NCBI GenBank assembly: GCA_002914805.1
Contig: JXTB01000324.1
Location: forward strand, 224,021 to 288,020
Origin: Parasponia andersonii
Lineage: Eukaryota; Streptophyta; Magnoliopsida; Rosales; Cannabaceae
Length of the DNA: 64,000 nt
Direction of reading: 5' to 3'
The notes under the pieces were generated by a model, which saw only the letters and a list, made by a program, of their open reading frames with translations, was not told where the DNA came from and did no database searches. Position 1 is the first letter of the stretch. Every line of letters starts with the position of its first letter. This document shows, in pieces, positions 37,441 through 48,186 of the stretch. The translations under genes and the position numbers were made by a program.

Positions 37441-38577
37441 TTTACCACAAATTAGGTTTAGACTCCCCTTCTCCTGAAGAGTTCGCTTGGTTTTACCAAG
37501 TGAAATCAAATCCGTCAGATCTTGGCTTCTTTTATACGAGCAAATGGTCAAATCAGGCAATAAAAACAATATACGGGGTTCGCAACAACATGGGAAAATG
37601 GAAAAATCCATTTTTTCACTTTGACTATGCAGATAACGACTTCTTTCGAAATCCCGGTAGGAAGTTTTTCAATTTATCACCTTTTTCTGTGTTGTTATAT
37701 TTATCCTGATCGCACTGAATGTTATCGCAGATAACAGGGAATGGCCTGGACTTTCCAGGGAACAGCTTGCAAGGGTGTACAAAATCAACGACCTTCCAAT
37801 TGAGGAATTTAATTGGAAGGTACTTGGAACTTCGAAGAACCTGGTCGCTTGCAGTCTACTTCCAAAGGGAGTCGCGTTCCCTGACCCCCCCGTCTATACG
37901 TCTAGACCTTCGAGCTCAAAGAAAAAGAAGCCAAGGAAACAGACGGATATAAGTGCCTCGTCTTCTAAACTTAGGAAACGAAAAGCACCTGCCACCCCTC
38001 TAGCTTCAGAACCTTCTTCTCCAGAAACAGCGTCACCACCAGCTCCTCAACAAGAAGGTAATTATATATACATTTTCTAATTATCATTGTATTATATCAC
38101 CTCGCTCACTAACATATCTGTACAGAGATGGTTATTGGTAGTGGCCTGCGAGCACCACCCTCCACTCTCGGGTCCATGGAAAAATTCAAGACACCCGAGA
38201 GCACTCCTCCGTCATCGAAAGGGAAAGAGAAGGACGATAACTCCAAAAAATGAAAAGTTGCCTTCGAGGTCATCCCGACAAGCTCGCCTCCTCCACAGCC
38301 TCAGACATCGAGCCATTCTGAACCACCCAAAGAGGCTGTCACCTCTTCAGAACTGATCTTGGTAGATAAGGATGAGGAGCTCTTCGTGCTCCTCAATCAA
38401 TTACCAGAGAAGGCTGGTATGAGTGCAACTTTCATTGATCGCTTTACTTCCGAGGAGATTTTAGAAAAGCGACCAATGATGTTCGCACAGGCTCTTGAAT
38501 CTTTGTTCCAATTTTTAAAGTCCTGGAAGACATGTCGAATGATTTATCCTCCAGACCTTCAATGGGTCCAGTTCTGA
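37441..38577 (+). pseudogene. Antisense extra ORF, duplicated 3' part
   Basis: Same sequence as 35837-36973, starting in mid-codon after the N. Introns fall at the shifted positions 37657-37730 and 38058-38125. Likely the same gene counted twice. Confidence 0.6.
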
Positions 38578-39043
38578 CCTCTTCGTCTATTTTTCGAGGA
38601 TCGAAGTCTTCGCTGGTCGTGTCAATTGACGCTTTAACTGACAATTTAACTGAAACTTCGACTGACGCTTTGCTCGATGCTTCAACTGACGCTTCCTTTG
38701 GCAGCTGGACCATCATTATGCGAGGCATTGCATCCTTTGCTGCGAGTTTCAACGAGTTGTTATAACAAGTCCGTGCATCATATTGGTTTCCTCGCACCCC
38801 GCCTACCCCGTGTTGGGTCGGGAATTTCATAGTGAGATGGTAGATTGAAGTGACGGCTCGAAGTTCTCTTAGTGTCGGTCTTCCCAGCACAGCATTGAAT
38901 GCAGAGGGGCAATTTACTACCAAAAATTGGGTCATTATCGTTGAAACTCTAGGATAGGTTCCAACGTTGACCATTAATTCAATCATGCCCATAGGCATCA
39001 GGCTGTCACTAGTGAAACCATAGAGTGGAGTGACGGTAGGCTT
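37441..39043. repeat. 1603-bp exact direct repeat, copy 2
   Basis: Second copy. It contains antisense ORF exons (to 38577) and protease (from 38444, minus strand), and continues uninterrupted into the rest of protease and gag. Copy 1 continues uninterrupted into the start of the antisense ORF. One copy is enough for a coherent element. Confidence 0.95.
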
Positions 39044-40380
39044 CAAGTTGCTCTCATTCAACCCCATCTTCTTAAAAGCATCATAGTACAGGATGTCCAC
39101 AGCACTCCCATTATCAACCAATACTCGCCACAACTGTGTACTTCTACAATTAATTTTTATGACCAATGCATCATTATGCGGATAATGGATTTCTCTTGCG
39201 TCCTGTTCTGTGAAGGTAATGTCCATGTCCAGTACTCGTTGAAACTTGCGTGGTCACTGCTCAAGATGCATGACGTTAGTCAATGGCTGTTATCGAGCTT
39301 CCCGTGTATACCTATCTTGAGCCCTTTTCGAATCTCCGCCAACATACGGTCCTCCAAAGATAGTTCGGACTTCGCGTTGAATTTCTGGAGGTCACTGTTG
39401 GTTTTCTTCTCGCCTTTCGTCATTCTGCCTAGTGTACTACCGCAGTCTCCCCTCTTTAATCAATCTTTCAATTTCATCCTTCAAGGAATAGCAATTATTG
39501 GTATCATGTCCAATATCATTGTGATACCGGCAGAACTTGTTGGGGTCGCGCTTTGCCCTGTCCCGTTTCATTAGTTCCGGTTGATGGTATCACTCCTGCT
39601 GGTTTGTGACCGCATAGATATGATCTATAGACACGTTTAACTCAGTATGATTGTTGAACCGCATGGGAGCTCTTGAAATCTCCTGCTTTTTAGGTCTAGA
39701 CTGATTCCCCGTCAACTGTTCATTACTCTTTTTATTTTTCTTATTACCGTTATTGTTGGTTATGATAGCGTCTTTAGTTGCATCTTTCGTTCCTTCTTTC
39801 TTTGTCTTTTGAAGATTCTTGCGCGAAGATTCTACCCTAAGATACCGACCAACCCTTCGGTAGAAGTCTTCTAGAGTTCTACATTCTCGCTCAAGTAATT
39901 CCTCCCAGAGCTTAGTTTCTGGTCGCACCCCGGCCATCATGAGAGTTAAAACTCCCCTTTCAGGTGAGTTGTTGACCTTTGCTAACTCTGAGGTGAATCG
40001 ATTGAGATAAGATCGTAGAGTTTCCTCTGGACCTTATCGAATTGCAGACAAGCTAACAAGTAGAATAGTGAAATTCTTTGCAGCTTGGAACTGTCTCAAG
40101 AACGCCGTCTGAAGTTGTTGCCAAGATGAGATTGAGCCGGATTTGAGTCCTTGGAACCACTTCTTTACTGCTCCTGAGAGAGTTACAGTAAAACATCTGC
40201 AGCGTGCATGATCATTGATACGATGGAGTTCCATCACGTCACTGAAGTGATCCATATAGTCCTGTGGATCAGTTTTCCCATCAAAAGCGTTTATGGTGGG
40301 AAGTCTGAATCCAGTAGGTAGGGCAGCAGCTCGAACTTCCTCGCTGAATGGCGATTGACGATACCCATCAGTGAGCTCAT
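38444..40380 (-). pseudogene. Retrotransposon gag-protease (Tat-like Ty3/gypsy), with stops
   Basis: Minus-strand reading. A retrotransposon gag domain at about 40255-39960 contains CFTVTLSGAVKKWFQGLKSG, SSWQQLQTAFLRQF and SYLNRFTSELAKV. A basic Asn/Lys-rich stretch and a short zinc-knuckle-like CRYHNDIGHDTNNC (near 39520) follow. The aspartic protease at about 39226-38850 has the active site LVDNGSAVDILY and AFNAVLGRPTLRELRAVTS. The C-terminus (RTLKIGTKIQEPVRTSLVAF) is the linker that normally leads into RT, but the frame stops at 38444. In-frame stops occur near 40033, 39586, 39450 and elsewhere, several explicable as C-to-T changes (Gln, Arg or Trp codons to stops), as in methylated transposons. 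The first part of gag is lost in the N gap. Confidence 0.82.
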
Positions 40381-40385
40381 CGTCC

Positions 40386-41330
40386 NNNNNNNNNNNNNNN
40401 NNNNNNNNNNNNNNNNNNNNNNNNNNNNNNNNNNNNNNNNNNNNNNNNNNNNNNNNNNNNNNNNNNNNNNNNNNNNNNNNNNNNNNNNNNNNNNNNNNNN
40501 NNNNNNNNNNNNNNNNNNNNNNNNNNNNNNNNNNNNNNNNNNNNNNNNNNNNNNNNNNNNNNNNNNNNNNNNNNNNNNNNNNNNNNNNNNNNNNNNNNNN
40601 NNNNNNNNNNNNNNNNNNNNNNNNNNNNNNNNNNNNNNNNNNNNNNNNNNNNNNNNNNNNNNNNNNNNNNNNNNNNNNNNNNNNNNNNNNNNNNNNNNNN
40701 NNNNNNNNNNNNNNNNNNNNNNNNNNNNNNNNNNNNNNNNNNNNNNNNNNNNNNNNNNNNNNNNNNNNNNNNNNNNNNNNNNNNNNNNNNNNNNNNNNNN
40801 NNNNNNNNNNNNNNNNNNNNNNNNNNNNNNNNNNNNNNNNNNNNNNNNNNNNNNNNNNNNNNNNNNNNNNNNNNNNNNNNNNNNNNNNNNNNNNNNNNNN
40901 NNNNNNNNNNNNNNNNNNNNNNNNNNNNNNNNNNNNNNNNNNNNNNNNNNNNNNNNNNNNNNNNNNNNNNNNNNNNNNNNNNNNNNNNNNNNNNNNNNNN
41001 NNNNNNNNNNNNNNNNNNNNNNNNNNNNNNNNNNNNNNNNNNNNNNNNNNNNNNNNNNNNNNNNNNNNNNNNNNNNNNNNNNNNNNNNNNNNNNNNNNNN
41101 NNNNNNNNNNNNNNNNNNNNNNNNNNNNNNNNNNNNNNNNNNNNNNNNNNNNNNNNNNNNNNNNNNNNNNNNNNNNNNNNNNNNNNNNNNNNNNNNNNNN
41201 NNNNNNNNNNNNNNNNNNNNNNNNNNNNNNNNNNNNNNNNNNNNNNNNNNNNNNNNNNNNNNNNNNNNNNNNNNNNNNNNNNNNNNNNNNNNNNNNNNNN
41301 NNNNNNNNNNNNNNNNNNNNNNNNNNNNNN
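40386..41330. other. Assembly gap, 945 N
   Basis: Unknown sequence. By position it should hold the start of gag, the primer-binding site and about 350 bp of the 5' LTR. Open frames running through it are meaningless. Confidence 1.
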
Positions 41331-41591
41331 ATTTGAGTAACAATATAATTGGGTAATCACTTAAATTGGGTAACTGGTCGAACTTGAAAGAGAAACTTTT
41401 GTTTCCCTTTCCTTGTAGGTTACCCGTTTGACGAAACATAGGCTAGTCTCCTTTTCATTCTGGTCGCACATAATCTATTCGGAGGAGGTCGCACGTAACT
41501 TATACGGTAGAGGTCGCATGCAACCCTTTCGGATGAGGTCGCACTTAATCTTACTCATGCGACCTGACATAGGATTTTAGACTGCACAACA
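41331..41591 (-). repeat. Right LTR (5' LTR in element sense), visible 261 bp
   Basis: Colinear with 34170-34430 of the left LTR. The missing part should start near 40983 if the N run is correctly sized. The primer-binding site would be in the gap. Confidence 0.88.
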
Positions 41592-41596
41592 CTTGC
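41592..41596. other. Right target-site duplication CTTGC
   Basis: Identical to 33817-33821. Five-base duplications are standard for LTR-retrotransposon integrases. Confidence 0.85.
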
Positions 41597-43200
41597 TATC
41601 CCAAAGAGCTTTTGATTTCAGGCAGGGTCAGATAGGCGGGGGAGGCAACCTGCAAAGACTCTCCGATGCTTAAGTCAGTTGTTTATCTTTGATTCAGGGT
41701 AGCAAAGATTTAGTTTTTCTTTGTATGAGTATATTTTTTCTTTTGCTCATAAACTCTTAAATATTTCTTTTTTGTATGCGTACATGCCCTCATTTTTTCG
41801 GGGATGCATGGCTCATATATATAGTCCTGAAATTGTAAACCTTATGGTTTTCAATCCCAGGACCGAGTACCTTTTCTCGTCAGAACTTACTCCAGAGATC
41901 ACAGGCCGAGATTACCGTGATTCTCCCTGCATCGTCGTAGCCTAGTTTCTGCCGTTCCTTATAGCTCGAGTCTATCAGGGGCGAGACTTTGACAAACCGC
42001 CGTTCTGTCAGGACGGTTTGTCCAATGCGCACACCTACTCAGGATCGTATTAAATACTCTATCTGGGTCTAGAGCCGTGAGTTATTTTTCATTATACTCT
42101 GGTAGAAGACCCTTAAGGCTCCCGACCCTCAGTTGTCGAGATAAGAATCGGACCGGGCCGAGTTCATCCAGGGTTTAGGATGGGCTCGGCCCTAACCTCG
42201 GACAGCCATGGGCTTATGTGGTACCACGTGCGACTCGCGTGATTTTTTATTAGTCACTCTGGATACGTGTCGGATGGTGTGCCCTATTTATGACATGTTC
42301 TGCTCCTTAATCGTCCACGTGGTATATAATTTTGGAACGGATTCCACGATATTCATACAAATTGTTTGACCAAAACACATACAAATCGACTTATACCGTA
42401 AAATCAACATGTGTGGGATTGAAAGAGAGATAAACCATCTCCCTTGGGGTTGTGGGAGTGGGAGAAGGGTCCTTAAACAGCTTGCCATGTGCCTTCGTCG
42501 GCTATTGATCCAGTAATCATCCATAGCCACTCACTAGTTAATACTATTCAAAGTGAAACTTGACCTTTGGACTATAGAAGCAAAAGCTCCAAGTAGAACG
42601 TGTTTCACTGCTACTGCCACCACTACCGGTGGATTAATTGACTATAATATATGTATATATAGCATTGCTCGTATTAATAGTCCTTTAACAAACCAGAAGC
42701 TTCTGTTCCAATGACTCTGGTTCCCTTCAAACCATCTAGTTCATTTGACTAATCAACAGAAAAAAAAAAAAAAACAGGTCGAATCCTAGAGCAGTAGAAG
42801 TGATGTACTGAAAAACAACCAGAGAATATGGGCATATCTTAAACTTGAGAATTGGTGTACTTTTTTGGCAGATTGGGGAAGGCTTCTTCTTTGGAGTTAT
42901 TGATGTTTTAGATGAATGGAGTGTCGTCAGTCTAATACTGTGGAGTCTATAATAGAACACATAATAACCAGGGAATCTCAATGATCAATGACAACGTACT
43001 ATGTCTTGTCATTTCAACCTGTAATTCATGCTTGTTCACTCTTTATTTTCCCCAATAAATTTCCTTTTATTTTTTTTTTCAAATACTGTTTTCACCATAT
43101 ATTTTTTTAGGGCACTTTTTCAGTGCTCCTCACAGGTTTTATAGCCACAGCATCATCCATAGAACTACTTTTTCGTGATCCGATGGTTATCGATCAGGGA
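41597..43200. other. GC-richer non-coding DNA, probable older transposon remnant
   Basis: From 41597 to about 42310 the base composition is clearly more GC-rich than the window average, with no long frame. A strong hairpin lies at 41991-42022. This looks like LTR or internal DNA of an older element into which the 33822 element may have inserted, but I cannot place ends. From 42540 on it is ordinary AT-rich DNA. Confidence 0.4.
41991..42022. repeat. Imperfect 32-bp palindrome (hairpin)
   Basis: GACAAACCG (41991-41999) pairs with CGGTTTGTC (42014-42022), and the enclosed CCGTTCTG can pair with CAGGACGG in part, giving a nearly continuous stem. Confidence 0.8.
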
Positions 43201-43212
43201 TAATTATTAAAA

Positions 43213-43690
43213 GGTGTTGTTGGTGAAAATTTTGTGGAAATATTATAACCGGTTTGATTATCGGTATTTTTTTTTGATTATTTTAATATAATAAATAATA
43301 AAATATGCTTTTTTTTTTTAATATTTAGACCATTTAAAGTTGTCGTGTTTTCATATTATTTTTGTCATCTCCAGATTCAATTTCGGACATTCATATGTCT
43401 TTAGCCATTCAAATAAATCAGACGTAAGACCTAACCTGGAAGTGGTCAAAGGTATTATTGGTGAAAATTTTGTGGAAATATTATGACCGATTTGATTATC
43501 AGTACTTTTTTTTTGATTATTTTAATATAATAAATAATAAAATATGCCCATATTTTGTTTTTTTTTTTTTTATCTTTGGACGATTTAGAGTTGTCATGTT
43601 TTCTTATTATCTTTGTCATCCCCAAATTCAATTTCGGACGTTCATCTGTCTTTAGTCATTAAACGAATCAGTTGTGAGAACTAACCTGGA
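43213..43690. repeat. Tandem duplication of about 236 bp
   Basis: GGTGAAAATTTTGTGGAAAT and the following 200 bases (including TTATTTTAATATAATAAATA, TTCAATTTCGGACNTTCAT and AACCTGGAAGTGGTC) occur at about 43213-43448 and again at 43449-43690. A further decayed pair with TCATGATNTGAGTGGAAAA lies at 43735-43920. Confidence 0.8.
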
Positions 43691-44139
43691 AGTGGTCATG
43701 AAAATACAGTCAGATTGAAGAAGTTCATTAGAATATGTTCATGATCTGAGTGGAAAATTGCTGACAGTATATACAATGAAATTATCCTGAGTGTCTTTGT
43801 CACCCCTGAATTTAAGATCTTTGGATATCTATTAGGTCTATGATAAGACTTAACCTCTAAATATTGATGAAATCAGGGCCATATCGAATATATTCATGAT
43901 TTGAGTGGAAAATTACTGACAAAGTTGATCGTCTTGCTCTAAGAAAATAAACTAATATTATATTTCCTAGATATTTGGCCAAATGCCTATAAATCATTTG
44001 TTTTGTCTTTAGGAATTTTAAAAATCTCATTGTTCTCATAGAGCATTTGAAATTAAACCTTTTATTAGCTATATAACTTAGGTACATTATGTTTTCTACA
44101 ATGAAGACTAGATATTCACCGACAAGACTGAAATTAATG

Positions 44140-44530
44140 ATTAGATGCCAATTCATGTCCTTGGAAAATCTCTGACTTAATTGAGGATTGTCGTTCAAAG
44201 TATCTTTGTTTCTCTTCTGTTTTCATATCTTCTATTTTTCGGTAATGTAATTTCTTTTCCCATAATTTGGCTAAATAGGCATGTTTATCTTCTACTTTTG
44301 GTTGTCTCCTTCTTGACATTATCCCCTATGATATTTGCTCTGGTATGGATGAGTGGATCTCCTCTTTCTTGGGGGCTTTTGATTTTTTCGCCCTCGGTTT
44401 AATATTATCCATCATTCTCAGCAAAAACAAACGGAAAAAAAAAAATCCCCATGTTGCTATTTTATTCTTCTACCTTGGCTTTGGTGCCATTAGTCAGCCG
44501 CTTACATTGAAAGTAAGTCATTGTATTTGA
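44140..44530 (+). pseudogene. RNase H-like fragment, copy a
   Basis: Reads CPWKISDLIEDCRSKYLCFS, HNLAK and FGCLLLDIIPYDICS with stops. The HNLAKWA-type motif preceding an I-P tail is typical of the end of LINE-derived RNase H (RVT_3) domains in plants. It pairs with the copy at 47810-48185 and lies just before the duplicated PILS upstream region. Confidence 0.45.
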
Positions 44531-44559
44531 TCCTTGAACGATTCATACTATCTCATGGT

Positions 44560-47500
44560 AACTTTTTGGTGTTGGATTTTCTTTTTTCAAAAAAATATTC
44601 GTGAAGTTTAACCTTTTGCACTTTTGGCAACCACATTTTTTTTCCCTCTGATTTCTATTTTTTAAACAAATGGGAAATTAGCGGAGAAAAGAGAAAAAGT
44701 TGACAAAGATGTAGAGGTTTAAAAAAAAAAAAAAAAACAAATGCCCTTCAAATAAGTTCATGTTAGTTTGTATATAATGATGGGAACTTATAGGTTTTTA
44801 AATAGAAATAATAAGGATTTATATGCTAAAAGGAAACAAATGGAGACCGACGTATTAGATGTAACAAAACTTGGGGAATGCAAGTGATATTTATACATTA
44901 CAGATTCATCAAAATGTTCTTTCTTTTCACAAATACCCCTCTAAAAGCAATCATGTTCCTTGAACATGAGAGTTTGTTGTTTTTTTTTTTCATTTTTTTC
45001 GACTTTGGGGGAGTGAGGATTGAAACTCGAGACCCTCGGTAATACTAAACAGTAACATATAATATTTGAATCCTAAAGAAAAATGAATGAGGACTTAGGT
45101 GATATTTTCCTCTTTTAAAAAAAATTAAAAGGAATATAGATTCTTTAGGGGTGTTCAAAGAAATTAACATGTTGTAGAAACCAAAAAACTGACTAAACCA
45201 TACCATACCAATCTACGGATTTTCTTTCAAAGAACCTATCTACAATTATGTAGTTTGATATGATTTATAAGATTCTCAAACCGCAGTTCAATGCTGCATT
45301 GGAAATATTTTTATGCGATCAAATCACACGTCACCACAAACATATCTTGGATAATATTTAACGTTTTTTTCACTTACACTATTTTCTATTCATAACTTCT
45401 ATATATGGCGTAAAATCTATTTTTGAAATTAGATGTAACTTACTCTTCAGTCTTTTTAAAAAATTAATTTATACAACTATAATAGACAAAAATTTCCATT
45501 GCCAAAAATGTGAAGCTAACGCCAAAATTAAAAGGTCCATTCCCAATTTCTGTTATCTGTATTGACCATACTGCCAATATAGATGTAGTGTTTGGTTTCG
45601 TTAATTTCAAATTGCGCAGTTTCAAAGTAGAGATAAACTGCAAGTTAAGCGCACTAAATAAAGGTCAAGCCACCAAACTGAACTACGAATATCTAAAAGA
45701 TTTTTATTTGGGAAATTTTGATTTAATTAAAAGAATAAATGAAAAATCCCATATTTAAATTTTTTTTTTTGAAAAGTCTTGAGTTTATTTAGAAAAATAT
45801 TACCGTTAAAAATATTTTGAAAGATATCACTTTTACAAAATGATAAGGTACTTAAGGTAACCGGTTACTTAAGGTAATGAGTTTGGTTACCTCAAGTAAC
45901 CCGATTGATTACCTCGAATATTTTTGAAAATTATCAAGTTTGAAGAAAATATTATTTTTCTAAATATTGTTGAAAAGTGTTTTTGTCTAAATAAATTTTT
46001 AGAAAAAGATTTAGAGTTTTTTAGCAAAATGGCAGAATTCTGGATCATAGTTTGCAAAACGACCATTTTTCAAATATTGTAAAAATTTGGCCAAACTTTA
46101 AAATTATTTTAAGAAATGGTATTTTTTTCATATTTAGTATATCAAAATATATTGATTTATTTTTTTAAAATTGATTTACTTTATAAAAAAAAAAGATCAA
46201 TTAAATATGGCAATTTATCAAAATAAAATTATAAAATGATTATTTATTAAATAGGTATAAAATTATAAAATGATTATTTATTCAAATCTTGGTAGAGTGT
46301 GTGTGTGTGTTATTTTCCTTTAAATTTGTAATAAGTGGTAGTCATTAGTTATGCCCCACTTTTTCATAAAAAAAATGATGTATTTCTAAATAATTCGAGG
46401 ATTTCTAGAATTGTTTTTAATTTTTTAGACTTTGGGCATAGTTTTTTCAAGTTAGAGAGCCCTTTTTATTTTGGTGTGAAGCAAGCGCCGAATGGATCAC
46501 ATTTGTGGGCTTTATGGTTGTCTTATGCAATGACTTGTGGGCTTTGTTGTTTGGTAACAAATATATATGGAGAAAACTAGGTAGATGAGGAATTTTTTTA
46601 AATTTGTTTAAATAAATGTCTATGTTTTAAAAGTTATAATTAAATATTTATTCTTTTTAAAGTATCAATCGTGGAATATATTATATTTTTACTTTTATCA
46701 TTAAGTGAGTTGGAGATTAGCATTTACTGAGTTTTGGGTAAAAAGAGGTCAAACAGCTAGTCCACCCACAAATATGTTTACGTTCGATTGGGCTCAATTA
46801 AAAATGTATAAGTGAGCTTTATTGATTATTGTAATGAAAATTAGGCTATGTACGATATTTTTAGAAAAAGAAAATTAGAAAAATGTAATGGTCTCTATTT
46901 TTGGTAAATTCAGTATAGTTTTTATTAGAAAAATATCATTTTAAAAAAATATTTAGAAAATACTATTTTCTAAAATAATAACTAGTAACCAAAGGTATTT
47001 ATAATTGGTAACTCCAAACTAATAATTAGTAATTATTTAAAAAATAGTATTTTCATAAATACTTTTTAAAAGTGATATTTTATAATAAAAATTGTACAAA
47101 GATTGGAAAAAAAATTGACCCCCTATTTTTGTAACTCTTCTTTATTTTTATAGACAAAAGTGTTAAAAACCCATCATTGTTTGAAAAATGTCAAACGTAG
47201 GAGCAGCCGGAACAGTGCCGATCCTTCACAAGAATACAATGACGAAAGGAGAAGAAACATGTGCTATGCTTGTTAATAATAGAATATGTCAATTACAACT
47301 AGAGCTTCAAAAATGGAAGGCATTCTATGATTTTAATCAAATCTAGCAAAACACTCACGTGAGGATCTTTTGCGTTGGAAGAAAAAGTAAAAGACACAAA
47401 TATGTAGTAATAATGATAATAACAATAAATATTAAATAGATAAAAACTATACATTTGTGATCCAAAATCAAGGGAAAAATCAGTGGTGGTCTACTATAGT

Positions 47501-47640
47501 TTTGGGCATAAAGTTAGAAAATGGATCTCTCGTGAATGTATTTCCTAACCTAAAGCTGCAACATATGAATGCACCTTGACGTGAATACTCTCCACGTTTC
47601 TTAAGATTCAATAACTTTTCTCTCCACTTTTCTGGTATAT
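44560..47640. repeat. Segmental duplication, copy 1 (PILS upstream unit)
   Basis: Colinear with 50230-53695, which lies directly upstream of the PILS gene. Shared landmarks: ACTATCTCATGGTAA at the start, GCACTTTTGGCANCCACATT, AAACGTAGGAGCAGCCGGAA near 47195 and 53220, and CCTAACCTAAAGCTGCAACA near 47565 and 53630. Divergence is moderate with many small indels. No PILS coding sequence follows this copy. The open frame at 45510-45758 is broken in copy 2 and is not a gene. Confidence 0.85.
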
Positions 47641-47809
47641 ATTTTCTTTCTTCTCCCTAATGCTCTCTACCAAATATAGCTTAAGGAAAAGAGACCCACT
47701 TGCGTCCTTATTTCCTTAACATCTCAATAGCCTCTGTGAACGAGCCCCCCCTTGGAAGTTTATCATCTTGGAAGGTGACAATTCAGAAGTGAATAACTTG
47801 ATGTCTCAG

Positions 47810-48185
47810 GCCAGTTCATGCCCCTGGAAAATCTTCGACTTAATTGAGAATTGCCCTTCAAAGTGTCTTTGTTTCTCCTCTGTTTCTATATCTTCTATTA
47901 CTTAGTTATGTAATTTCTTCGCCCATAATTTGGCTAAATGGGCGTGTTTATCTTCTGTTTTTGGTTGTATCCCTCTTGACATTATCCCCTATGATGTATG
48001 CTCTAATTTGGATGAGTGGATCCCTCCTTCCTTCGGGGCTTTTGATCCTTTGCCCTCGGTTCAATATTATCCTTTATTCTCAGCCGAAAAGAAAAAAAAT
48101 CCCCTAGTTGCTATCATATTCTTCTACCTTGGCTTTGGTGCCATTAGTCAACCGCTTACATTGAAAGCAAGTCATTGTATTTGAT
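47810..48185 (+). pseudogene. RNase H-like fragment, copy b
   Basis: Better preserved than copy a: SQASSCPWKIFDLIENCPSK, then a stop, then NFFAHNLAKWACLSSVFGCI and PLDIIPYDVCSNLDEWIPPS. It lies immediately after duplication copy 1, as copy a lies immediately before it. Confidence 0.5.
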
Positions 48186-48186
48186 C

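Larger units (their letters stand above)
33822..41591 (-). mobile_element. Non-autonomous Ty3/gypsy (Tat-like) LTR retrotransposon with gag-protease and an antisense ORF
   Basis: Bounded by CTTGC target duplications (33817-33821 and 41592-41596). LTR ends are TGTTG..CAACA. Orientation is minus: just inside the left LTR, 34431-34441 is the complement of a G-rich polypurine tract (GGGGGGCAAT before TGTTG), so the left LTR is the 3' LTR. Order in transcript sense: 5' LTR (mostly in the N gap), gag, protease, then an ORF on the opposite strand, PPT, 3' LTR. Visible sequence has no reverse transcriptase, RNase H or integrase. The protease frame ends about where RT should begin, so the loss looks like replacement of pol by the antisense module. 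An internal 1603-bp segment is duplicated around an N (probable assembly error) and 945 bases are unknown, so true length is uncertain. Stops in both gene sets show it is inactive. Confidence 0.88.

Noticed and set aside
40291..41439. Several open frames of over 300 codons
   Set aside because: They consist almost wholly of the N gap.
33822..41591. Possibility that the duplicated 1.6 kb is a biological tandem repeat
   Set aside because: Complete identity in an element with about 6% LTR divergence and a single N exactly at the join favour an assembly artefact.
45510..45758. 82-codon plus-strand frame in duplication copy 1
   Set aside because: The homologous stretch near 51267 in copy 2 is broken and unlike in length, so the frame is not conserved.
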